From Prostheceraeus crozeri (taxonomy: Eukaryota > Platyhelminthes > Polycladida > Euryleptidae): a DNA stretch of 64,000 nt. The stretch lies in the NCBI GenBank assembly GCA_907163375.1, contig CAJQUW010001436.1:7501-71500 (forward strand), in the 5' to 3' direction. A program made the translations under genes and the position numbers. Shown here piece after piece: positions 53,586 through 64,000 of the stretch. Positions within the stretch are counted from its first letter, which is position 1; each line of letters opens with the position of its first letter. The notes beneath the pieces are model-generated. The model saw only the letters and a list, made by a program, of their open reading frames with translations. It was not told the origin of the DNA and did not search any database.

Positions 53586-56500
53586 TTCTCCTTCCTCTCC
53601 ACTTCCTTCTCCTGTTCAACTATATTTTTCTCTCTCCCTCCTTTCCTTCTCTGTTCTTGTCTCTTCCGCACTCTTCTTTCTCTTGTCATTCTCGTGTATT
53701 CTTACTCATTACGTCTTCACTTTAACTTTCCATGCTACATCTCTGACATTTCGTTCCTTCTTTTCTTAGCTCTACGACTAATAACTTCTCGATACTCGTT
53801 TCTCACCGACTTCTCCTCAATCTGCTTCATGCCTCTGCGTCTTTCTACTTCGACTTCTTCAAACACTCCTACTTTTCTTTTTACGTCTGAACTCTTCTTC
53901 TCCTTCTTTCTCTCTATCTTCTCTTCTCCTTCTGTATCATAACTTTCCCGTTCTTACTTTCGTTTCCTTGTTAATTGCTTTCTCTCCCATCCCTCTTTCA
54001 CTCTCCCTAAGCACTTCTCTCATTCCACTCTACTTCTTCAACTTCTTTCATCCTACTTCGTTTCTCTACCTTTACTCTTTCTTTACTATCTTCCCGTCTT
54101 CGGGGTAGTGGGTGGCGGGGGGGGGGGGGAGGCACAGTCTTCTCTCGCCATCTGCTTCTTTACTCCCTCTTACTCTCAACTTTCCCTCTTCTACACCTCT
54201 CCCTCACTCTCTCTCCATATCTTCTCTGCTCTCGTTTTCCATCGTCCGACCCTTCTCTCTACACTTTCATCTCCATTCGTCGACTTTTTCCCAGCTTACT
54301 ACGCTCCCTTCTTGCTTTCCTCCCTCTTTCTCCCCAATCTTTCACTTTCTTACTCGCTTTCTTACTCTATCGTCCCTCCTTCTCCTCCTTCTCTTACCTC
54401 TCTTCTCTACATCCTGTCCCCGCTCTCCGCCTCGACTTCTCATCTAGTTGTCCTATCCCACTGTCTCTCTCGGCTCTCTCTCTCTACCTTCGGGTCTGCT
54501 CTCTCATCTCAGCTACTCATCCCTCTTTCAAGCTCCCTCTCTTTCTCTCTCCCTCTCCTCTGCCCATTTTCGCACATCGTTCTTCGTCCTCGTCTCCTTT
54601 CTCTTTTCTTCACCTTCTCCATCCTCTTCTTCATTACTCCTTCTCTCTTCAATCCACTCTCCAATCGTTCGCTTCTCTACTCATTTCGTGGTTTAACTCC
54701 CTTCTCTACCACCTTCTCTCTCCACACCTTCCTACCTCGGCCTTCTTCATCTCTCTCTTCTTCCCCTTTACGTCTCTTTCTCTATCTTCTGCCCGCTCAT
54801 GCTTCTCATCTTGATCACTTCTCATTCCTCTACATCCGTTCTTACTATTCCAATCATTCCTTACTTGACTTCTTCATTCCTATCCTTCTTCATCTCGCTT
54901 CCTCCTCTGTCTCTGTCCTTTGCGCCTCGTCTTCTCCCTCTTACTTTTCCATCTCTTCTGTTCTCTTATCTACTTGTCGTAAGCTCTACTCTCATCCCTT
55001 CTCTTCTTCTTCTCGCTTCATTCTTCCTCTTCTCTCTTACCAACGTCAAGCTCTCACTACCTCACTTCAGGTCAACTCTCATGCGCTCTCATTCGGCTAT
55101 AACGTTCTTCTTTCGATTCTTCTCGTCCCATCTTCTTACTCCATTACTCCTTCTCATCTTCCTTTGCTCTATTCATGTCTTCTTTCGTCTTCTTCCTTCC
55201 TTCTCAGTTCCTCTTCGTTGCTACCTTCGATTCTCTCCCGTCTTTCTTCCTCATCTTGCTTCCGCTGCTGCTCTCACTCTCGCCTTCTCTTTCTCTATAA
55301 ACTCCTTCATGCTTCTCCCATCCCCCCACCCACTGCTTCCTCTCGCATCTCTCTCTCGTCTCAGTACTCTGTACTACTTCTTTACTTCTTCTCGTTCTTT
55401 TCGTCTTTTCTTCTTCTCATCCTTTTCGCATCTGCTCACTCATTCTTTTTCTCATTCTGCTTCGGTTGCTTTCGCTCGTCCCTCACCACTCGGCGACTCT
55501 TCTTCGCTCCTCCTTTTTTTATTCTCCGCTTCTCTTACTCCCTCTTCTCTTTCTCTCTCTCCCTTTCCCAGCTTTTCTGCTCCTAGCTTCTTCGCCTCGT
55601 CTTGGCACTCTTTCTTCCCTCTTATCTCTCACTTCTTACTCGTTCTTTCTTCATCGTCACTTTTCATTTACTCGGCTCTCATCACAACTATCACATTTCT
55701 TTATACCACCCCTCTGTTCCTTCTGTCTCTCCCTCCTTCACTCAAAACGTTACGGTCCCCCGTTCCTCTTTCTCTTCCTTCTTCTCTTCTTACGTCTTCC
55801 GGGTCTGGGGGGGGGGAGGGATGCGTGGGTATGCTCCTTCCTCTTTTCTCATTTCTCAACGCTTTATTCGCTCTCTCCTCTTTCTCCTTCAGCTCCTTCG
55901 GGATCTTCTTTCTTACTTCTTACTTTCCATTCTACCACTCACACTCCTCTACGGCTTCTCTCTTGCCTTCTTCGCTCTTCACTCTTGGGGAGTGGGCGGA
56001 CCGGGGTGGGGGGGGGGGGAGGAGGAGGGGGGGGGGGGGGGGGGCATCCTTTCTCCCATGTACCATCTCTCATTCTTCCTCCAATACTTCTCTCTGTCTC
56101 TCTCTACTTGAGCTCCGTTCTGAGTCTTCACTCTCTTATACTTCAGACACTGTCGTCTGTCTGTACGACTCTCCATCTACAGTCGACTTCTTTCTTCCTA
56201 CTGCGCCACTTCTTTCCGTCTTCTACTTTCCTCTACCATCTCATCAACTTCTCAACAACCAAACTTCTCTCTCTCTTCTCTTACTTTAGCTATTCCCATC
56301 TCAATCTCGAGCTACGAACCACGTTTCTTATAGACTCTACTCTACCGACGTTCTCTTCTCTCTTCTCTCGTAATTCTCATCTCACTTCTCTCCGTCGCTT
56401 CTCTCTCTCTTCTACCTTCCCCCGCGTCTTCTCGCGATCTCCCTTCTCTTCATTACTTCGTCAACTACTCTCAGACTACTTACTCTCTCGTCACGCTCGT

Positions 56501-59055
56501 CCATTTCATCTCCACTTCTTGCTTCATCTCTTCTTCTTTCTCTTCTTCCTCCATCTCTTCTTACTTCCCCGTCCTGTCGCTTCTCTCAAACGTCGACAGC
56601 TTTCTCAAGTCTTCATCTTTACCCTCATCTTCTACGTTCTCCTCCTAGACTACCTCGTCTTCTTTTCTCTCCTCTCTCAGCTATTCTATCGTTCTGCAAC
56701 ACGCTTCTCCCACGTCCGCGTTCCATTGCTTCTTCTCATCTCTCATCTGCTTATCCTTTCTCACATTCTCAATCTTCTGTCGTCGTCTTCATCGTCTTCT
56801 TACGTTGAGGTTTGTTTTATTCTTCATAGCGCTCTTTTCACTGTCTCTTACTTCATCACTTGCTCACTCTCTTCTTCTTTCTTCTCTTCTTACATCCTTC
56901 TATCTGCTTCTATCCCTTCGCTCTACGTATTCTCTCCTCCGAATCACTCGTTCCTTACTATCACTGGCTTTCTTTACTTCTTCTTCTTTCTTACTCTCTC
57001 CTACTCACGCTTGCTCTCAGCAGCTTCCTCCTCTATCTCCTTCAATCTCTACTCAATCTACATTCTCTTACCTATCTCTAACTCCACGCTCTCAACTCTC
57101 CTTGTTCTCCTCATTCTTCAACTTCTATTCTCCTGCTTCTCGGTCCTTATCCTCATCACGTCTTCGTCGTCGGGGAGGCTCGTCATCTTTAAGCTCTCAT
57201 CTGATCTTCTTTCGCTTGCACACTCTCTTTTCCTTAGCTCTCTGCGTCTTCTCTCTCGATCTGCTTCCGTATCCTTACTCCCATCTACCTAGCTTATCCC
57301 TCATTCTCACCCTCACATTACTACTTCTCCTTCGCACTCATACTTCTTCTATGCCTACTTCTGCTTTCTCTTCATTCTCCCCTCTCTCTCCGTTCCTATG
57401 ACTTCCTTCTTACTATCTTCTCTAATCATTCTCTCTCTTCACATCTGTCTTCACTTCTTTCTCTCTGCTCTTTCATGCTTCTCGTCTCTTCTCCCTACTC
57501 GGGGTCAGTGCTTTGCTCTGGGGGCAGCGAGGGGAGTGCGGGGGGGGGGGAGGGGGGGGGTCTTCTTCTTTGTGTCTCTTTCTCATTCCCAGGCTTTCTC
57601 CACTTTTCTTACGCTCCCTGCTTCTTCTACCTCATTATTCTCATTTCTTACCTGGACCTCATGCTCTTCTAAACGTCGACTCCATTCTTCTTTGCTGCTC
57701 CCTTCTTCTCTTCACGGAACTTTCTCTTCTTTCCAATCTTCACTACTATTCGCGGGGAAACTCTCTCCAAACTTCTACTTTGCTTCTTCTCTCTTCTTCG
57801 TCTTTCCCTCTTACCCATCCTATTCGTCCTCCTCTCTCCTTTTCCTTCTTCCTCCGACTCTATTCGTCACCTCAATGCGTAATCGCTTCTTACCTTCCGT
57901 CCTCCTATCTTCATGCTATTCTCTCTCGTGTTCTTACTTCCCATCTCCAACCCTCTCTCTACAGTCTCTGCATTCCCTCCTCTCTTCGTCAGAACTCGCT
58001 CTTCCTACTTCATTCTTCTCTCTTACACCAACAACTGGCACTACTCCTTCTTCCATTCTACTTCTCTACTACTACTCCTTCCTTCCGCCCACTCTATCGT
58101 CAGTGTTCTTCTACTTCCTCTCTTCTTTCTTCGAATTTCACACTGCGCTGTTCTTATTAGCTCGTCATCTCGGTCTCTTTACTCCCCGCTCTAGCTTCTC
58201 AATCCGGCTTTAATCACCTACCTTCTATTTTACACCCTTCTAACTTCCGTCTCGACTTCGTTCCCCTATCGTTCCTTCTCTAATTCTTCATTACGGCTTC
58301 TTCTTCTTACTCGCATCTTACGTAGCTTCGCCTTGCTTCTTCTTCTTCACTTCGATGGTCTTGTCTCACCTCGTCTTCTCATCCTACCTCATGCTCCTTG
58401 CGACCTCCCTTCTACAACATGCTTTCTCTACGCTTCCTAACTCCCTCATCCCTCTTCTGTCGGGGGGTCTCGGATTTTCACGCTCTCTGTTCGCCACTTC
58501 CTCCAGCTTCTTCTTCTTCTCACCTTTCTTCTCGTCTTTCCTAACGGTCCCCAGCTTCGGTTTCTCAATTCTCGCGTCTTACTCTTACGGCCGATCCTGC
58601 GATACATCATCTTCTTTCATCCCCCCTTCCACTCTCATTCTCCGTCTCCTCCCAAGCTGCCTCCTTGCTCTCTCCGTCATTCCTTTAGTCTGTACGTCTC
58701 TCCCATCTTTCCCTTCCTTTCTCGCTTCTCTCTGTACCTTCTCTGCAGACTCGCTCTACTTCTCCTCCTCGCTTCACTTCGTTCTACAGCCACTCTTCTA
58801 TCTCTCTTCTGCTCTCACTTCATCTAATCTACCTTTCTTCTGTAAACTCGCTTCTTAACTCTCCCCTTCGTTCACTTACCCGTAATCTCCTTCCTCCAAA
58901 CTAGTCTCTCCACCAACCACCTCCGACTCTGCTTTCTCTCAGACTCTGCATCTTCATCTTCGCTCCTTCGTTCGCTCTCTACTCCTACCTAGCAATGCTC
59001 TCGACTCTGTGTAACTAACTTTTCTCAATCTCGACTCCATAGCCGCTCCCTCATC
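53586..59055. other. 5.5-kb polypyrimidine block, probable sequencing/assembly artefact
   Basis: Nearly every base is C or T, without a fixed repeat period, broken by isolated A and G and by long G runs (near 54117-54130, 55807-55817, 56005-56044 and 57540-57560). Very long open frames (up to about 600 codons, in all three forward frames) arise only because stop codons need purines. They encode Ser, Leu, Phe and Pro and nothing else, and are not genes. The block sits at a natural pyrimidine tract of unit C, and the flanking copies have a high rate of small insertions, which suggests uncorrected long-read sequence. Confidence 0.65.
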
Positions 59056-60788
59056 CCCTATGACTCCGCCTCCCTGAACCAGACGCAAACCCAGAATGGC
59101 GACACAACAGCACATGACGACAGTTTCCGGCACGATCACTTGGCTGACCAGGCCGGCCCCGCTCTTTGGAGTTTTGAATCTGGTTTTGCGCGTTCCTATG
59201 ATCCAACAATCTCAGGTTACAAGCCACATCACGTGTCTGTCCCTAGTAGCGCAGTCGCAAAGACTATGGTCCCGTCTGTCTCAGCTCAGGAATCTGTTCC
59301 GGCTTTTCAGGGTTTTACATACATGGCAAGTCGATCTTCTCATGCGCCCCATCATGCGCTAACACCAAACGAAGTAAAACCAACTGCTCAATCAATTCAT
59401 TACGGATTTCAACATAATGATGGCCTTATTTAAAGTAATGCATCGTCCAGGACATTTTGTTCCTCAGGACCGTTGTTAATACGATCTAAGGCTGATGGAG
59501 GTGTCCGCCTCATCCTGGGTAAACTATAAACACCTAACTCCTGTTGCTACAGGTACACACCTCAATCCTGCCTCCTTTCCATCGCGAAAACGGCTGGGCT
59601 TTTTTTTCTTTTTAATTCTTTGTTTGGCGAGTCCAGGCTTATGGGGGTTATCCGCGTGGACACTCCGTAACGTCCTTTCATAGCCTTTTCTCTTATTCCG
59701 ATAAGCTCGTTTTTTACAGCACTTTTGGCTCATGACGGGAAGTTTTTACGAGTGCTACGGCGGACTGCCATGGGCCCTGGGCGCCGTCACCGGCTTTTAT
59801 ACATATTGCCTACAATGGTTGCTTAAGGAGTCCTCGCACCGCGTCTTCGTCCACAACGGGCATTGTGTTTGGTGTGTCCCTGACCTAGACATTGTGTATT
59901 TTTGCAAACCGGAAAACATATTGCGCAGCATCCCTCCGAGCTCAACCTTCTACACAGATTACGAAAGACTATTGCAGACTCAAGGTGAATCGTTCTAAGA
60001 ATCTCAATTACGTCCTTCTAAAGTCATGTGATTATCTTGGCCAGACCTACGATCTGTCGGGAACCCGTAAGGACGGCCTTGCACAAGAATGAAACATGTC
60101 GAAAATTCTCCGAGCTTCTTTAGACAACTGATCAAGAACCCGGACGACAAAACACCTCCAAAGGGGTTAGTTTGGCTTTTCTACTTTATTGCTGGAGCAG
60201 CCGGGGGCTTACGCGCCATGGTTACGCTGGTCGGCTCGGCTCCATCCTACAGCATCCTGCATCGATATCTGGACAAAAGCTTGTCAGGCAACCGGTTTAT
60301 ACTCCCTTAGACGGGTGTCCCCCAGACGTTGTTCGTGGATGCCACATCCAACAACTTGCGCCAGGTTCTGCAGAGGCTCCCGATGCTGGGTTGTGGGGCA
60401 GCATCCCCGAATCGCATCGTTTCGTTTCACTCCGAAACCATGGCCCGATTTTGCGGTGCTGCTCGTGTCAGCCAAACCTGGAGACATTATGCTACGGATG
60501 GCCTTGGACTTTTAGCGTGCAGCACGAGCGATGGCATCCTTCCTGCTTTTTTTTTTCCCGGCAAAAGCTGTCCCTACTAAAGAGTAATGGCTACCGTTTA
60601 GTTTACGTGGCCAACACATCTGAATCGGGCGTAGATGGGCCATGCTCGCTGGACAGATCAAACATTTCAAAAATACTTACACTTAAACTCAGAGACTTTT
60701 ACGACGGGTTTTTATTAACCAACACCAAACCAACGCTTCGCAATCAGCCTATAAACGACATACTCTTGTTTTTTTCTTCAATTCGTAG
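59056..60788 (+). pseudogene. polymerase remnant, unit C (3' part)
   Basis: This segment covers the spacer, reverse transcriptase and RNase H of unit C. Recognisable pieces in shifting frames are YLGQTYDL (near 60035) and SFFRQLIKNPDD (near 60110-60145), and the CCACATCCAACAACTTGCGCC stretch around 60341. The LDD region near 59885 is altered. Base-level matches to unit A are long, but insertions every 10-30 bases destroy all frames. Confidence 0.6.
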
Positions 60789-63555
60789 TGCCGTCACTTT
60801 TTGCTAAAATCAGAGTGATAAGTATAACTTTTATGAAGGGTCTTTCGGTTGCGATAGCGGGTGAAAATTGGTGAGTGGAGGTCATTGTACTATATTTCTT
60901 GTTAATCGCAACCGTTTTCTGTGGCTCGTCCTGATGCCCGTGTTTATGTGTAAACTTTGTTTGAGAAATAAAGGGAAAAAAAAAAAAGGGCCATTAATAT
61001 TCCGCGTCCTGGAGCGCTTTCCTTTCGTTTCATTTTCTCCAACCAATCGGCTCTCCAAAGACCTTCGCATGTCGGCCAACGGTTTCGACACTTCTGATCC
61101 TGCATCCTTTCAGCAATCTCCTCAAGCCGCGCAGCACAGACTACCACGGTTGCGCAGGACAGCATTTCCATACCCGGGACACAAGCCATCTCACGGCTTA
61201 TTCATCCGCCTCGATGCGAATCGCCCGACAAACTGGTTTCAGCTCTCCCTCAACCGGATGGAAATCCAACGAGTTCCGTCATCGCCGCCGTCGAGGCACT
61301 ACTCCGCAAAGGTTGGGACAGACTTCTCATTGGGAATGGCAACCGGACCAGTACGCCTTCTCAATCTGATTCCGATCTGGAATCCTTATGGCACGGCCCG
61401 AAAACCGACACGAGGCCGCCACACTCAAGAGGAATCCTGGCAGCAACGGACCTTAAACGCAGCTCACGGCAAGAGGACACAGCAGCGGCTCGAACTCCTC
61501 CATATCGCAGGCAAGTTCGGTTGGGCCTACGCCGCTTCCCTTGGAGCAGTTCGAACCGCGGAATCATTGGGACTCACCAGTACAACCACCGGAATTTAAG
61601 GGTCGGTCGATCTGGACGCAACTTCCAGCCATCGGGTTCCCATTCAAACAGACGTGGACATCGTGGTGGTCGATCCCGAAGGGGGACGCAGTCGAGGACA
61701 AGGCTTCACACAAGAGGTGGACAGGAAATTCAAGTAATGTTCCGGGAGGTGAGTCTGAGAATTTCGACCTTCGACTTATGGTTGGATGAGGCGTTACAGT
61801 TTATTGACCAAGACGCAGCACGCTACTATGATCAGTCATTACGAACTTCTCCGATTCTCCCGTTTCATGACTCTGGATCCTCAGTTGTTCCAGCTTCTCT
61901 CCACCTATGACACCGCCTTCCTGAACAGACGGTGAAAACCCAGATGGCGATCAGCAACAGCAACATGACGCAGTTCCGGACGACACTTTCTGACCAGGCC
62001 GGCCGCTCTTTGAGTTTGAATCCGGAGTTGCGCGTTCCAATGTCCAGACATTCTCAGGAGTACAAGCACATTCCACTTTCAGTCCCAGTAGCGCAGTCGC
62101 AAGACCATGGTCCCTTCTGTCGTCAGCTCAGTTCCGGAATCGTTCGGGTTTACATATACATGGCAAGTCGTCTCTCATGCGCCCCACATGCGCTACACAA
62201 ACGAAAAGAAACTCAACTGCTCAATTCAAATCATTACGGCTATCGACAATAACAATGGATGGCCTTATTCAAAGTAAGCATCGGTCCCAGGACCCTTTTG
62301 TTCTCGGCCGTTTTTTAATACCTAAGGCAGATGGAGGTGTCCGCTTCCTGGTAAAACTATAAACACTTCTTAACTCATTGGTTCTACAGGTAAGACACCT
62401 CAATCTGCCTCCTTTCCACGCGAAAACGGCTGCTTTTGTTTGGCGTCCAGGCTTCTTTCACTATGTGGGTATCGCGTGGGACCTCCGTACGCCTTTCATA
62501 AGCCTTTCTCTTATAATCGAAAATATCGTTTTTTAAAGCCACTTTTGGCTATTTGACGGGAAGTTTTACGAGTTCACGGCACGGGTGATTATTTGCCCAT
62601 ATAGCCTGGCGCACTGTCAACCCTTCTTTTCCGACAATTGTGTGCTTAATGAAGTCCTCGGGCACCGCTTCGTCGTCACAACGCAATTGTTTGGTGTCAC
62701 CTGGATGACATTGTGATTTTTTGCACAAGCCGGAAACATATTGGATCTCCGAGCCCTCAACTTCTACACAGATTACAAAGCTATTGGACTCAAGGGTGAA
62801 ATCGTAAGAAATCTCAATTAACGTCCTTTCTAAAGTCATTGATTATCTTGGCCAGACCTACGATCGTTCGGGACCCGGACGAGGCCCTTGCACAGAAACA
62901 TGTCGAAATTTCTCCCGAGCCTTTCTTTAGACAACTGATCAAGAACCCGGACGACAAACTCTCAAAGGTTATTTGGCTTTTCTACTTTATGGCTGTAGCG
63001 CCGGACTTACGCCATGTACGCTGGTCGGCATACCGCAGCTCCTCCTTCAGCATCGCATCTACTGGACAAAGCTTGTCGGCAACCGGTTATACTCCCTTGG
63101 AGGGTGTCCCAGACTTGGTTCGTCGGATGCTGCACACCAACAAAACTTGCGCCATTTTTGCAGGGCCTCCGATGCATGGGTTTGGCAGCATCCGGAACGC
63201 ATCAGGGTTTCACTCCGACAAACATGGCGTTTTGCTAGGCTGCTCGTGTGCAGCAAACATCGGAGACATTAATTATGGCCTATCTGATGTCCTAGGACTT
63301 TTATCGTGAGACAAAAGCGATCATCCTTCCTGCTCCCGGCAAAGCTGTCCTACTAAAGAAAGGCCCTCCGTTTAGGTTTTACGTTCCATTCAACACATCT
63401 GAATTCGGCGGATGGGCCATCTCGTGGACAGGCAGCAACACTTCAAAATACTTACACTCTACCTCGAGCTTTTACGGGACGGTTTTATTAACCAACACAA
63501 GACCAACGCTTCGCTCAGCCTAAAACGACATACTCTTGTTTTTTCTTCATTCTAG
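60789..63555 (+). mobile_element. 2.6-kb retroelement array, unit D
   Basis: A full-span unit of 2767 bp, longer than unit B because of scattered small insertions. It starts at a mutated CRE (TGCCGTCA), has AATAAA at 60967-60972 beside an A run, then the overlapping capsid-like and polymerase regions. In the capsid-like frame GRNFQPSGSHSNRRGHRGGR is still legible (about 61612-61671). Nucleotides for LDD are kept at 62701-62709. No frame is intact over the whole polymerase. Confidence 0.8.
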
Positions 63556-64000
63556 TGACGTCACTTTTGCTAAAAACATCGAGTGATAAGTATAACTTTT
63601 ATGAAAGTCTCTTCGGGTGCGATAGGGTTAAAATTGTAGTGGAGGTCATTGTCGTATTCTTGTAATCGCAACCGTACCCACACACTTTCTCTGTGGCTCG
63701 TCCTGATGCCGTGTTTATTGTAAATCTTTGTTTGAGAAATAAAGGGAAGGCCCTTAATTCCGCGTCCTGGAGCGCTTTCCTTCTCCGTTTCATTTTCTCC
63801 AACCAATCGGCACTCCAAGACCTTCGGTGTGCGGCAACGGGCTTTTTCGGAAAAACATAGGTTTTATTTTCTGATACCTGCATCCTTTCCGCAAGTCTCT
63901 CTCCAAGCCGCTCAGCCACAGACTACCACGGTTGCGCAGAGAAGCCATTTCCTACTGCAAAGGACACAAGCCATCTCACGGCTTATTCATCCGCCTCGGA
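63556..64000 (+). mobile_element. 2.6-kb retroelement array, unit E (cut by window end)
   Basis: It starts with a perfect CRE (63556-63563) and AATAAA (63738-63743), then the beginning of the overlapping coding region with small insertions. It continues beyond the window, so the total length of the array is unknown. Confidence 0.8.

Larger units (their letters stand above)
52493..60788 (+). mobile_element. 2.6-kb retroelement array, unit C, interrupted and noisy
   Basis: The first part (52493 to about 53585) and last part (about 59055-60788) align to one complete unit B. Between them lies a pyrimidine block of about 5.5 kb, starting exactly within the short CTTCTCTCC tract of the unit (matching about 50932-50942). 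Both parts differ from units A and B by very many 1-2 base insertions, so all frames are destroyed. The CRE (52493-52500) and AATAAA (52658-52663) are intact. Confidence 0.8.

Noticed and set aside
54108-58858. Very long open frames (492, 496, 608 and 271 codons and others) rich in Ser, Leu and Phe
   Set aside because: They arise in all forward frames because the block is almost pure pyrimidine and stop codons need purines. There is no domain, no conservation and no start context.
48585-64000. Interpretation of the array as a DIRS element
   Set aside because: No tyrosine recombinase or methyltransferase frame and no inverted or split terminal repeats. The unit is only 2.6 kb. The possibility is kept as an alternative for the polymerase, pending phylogeny.

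Overview
The window is animal nuclear DNA: AT-rich, with spliced genes, very few open frames relative to length, and many fossil transposons. It carries an intact TRPC-type cation channel, metazoan-type transposons (piggyBac, Tc1/mariner, hAT, Merlin-like, pogo-type MITE) and Penelope-like retroelements. The frequent word TAGGCCTA and this transposon mix fit a marine invertebrate, but nothing here fixes the phylum.

Layout. 0.75-3.2 kb: piggyBac element with terminal repeats and a frameshifted transposase. 4.4-13.0 kb: a small spliced gene of unknown function present as two diverged copies on the minus strand. The first copy (4.4-8.8 kb) is split by an intact mariner-like transposase and a Penelope fragment. 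The second (10.5-13.0 kb) has an inverted-repeat insert in its intron. A CACTA-ended MITE lies between them. 13.4-17.5 kb: a large fold-back element and internally deleted Tc1 copies. 17.6-18.1 kb: hAT C-terminal relic. 20.8 kb: tRNA-derived SINE. 21.9-25.9 kb: hAT-derived gene with introns and a coiled-coil tail. 26.2 kb: near-palindromic MITE. 31.4-34.3 kb: Penelope-like element with permuted domains (N-terminal GIY-YIG, CxC linker, then reverse transcriptase), i.e. Naiad type. 37.4-39.6 kb: MITE, AATTAATTG repeats and a Merlin-like fragment. 44.2 kb: pogo/Tigger-type MITE. 45.0-47.1 kb: single-exon TRPC-like channel of 688 residues. 48.1-48.6 kb: hAT/BED relic.

From 48.6 kb to the end runs the most unusual part: a head-to-tail array of a unit of about 2.6 kb (one partial copy, three full-span copies, one copy leaving the window). 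Each unit carries, in compressed and overlapping frames, a short protein with an Arg/Gly/Ser-rich tail resembling a nucleic-acid-binding capsid protein, and a reverse transcriptase plus RNase H. The RNase H has a DATPT-type first motif and a closing N-x-AD-x-PSRG motif, a signature closest, as far as I can judge by eye, to hepadnavirus-like polymerases. Each unit starts with a CRE palindrome and a TATA-like box about 160 bp before an AATAAA signal. In a circle or tandem array that order would give terminally redundant, unit-length RNA. All copies are frame-broken.

The third unit is interrupted by about 5.5 kb of almost pure pyrimidine sequence, and copies from about 52.1 kb onward are full of 1-2 base insertions. 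I read that stretch mostly as uncorrected long-read sequence rather than biology, so the open frames in it should not be annotated as genes.
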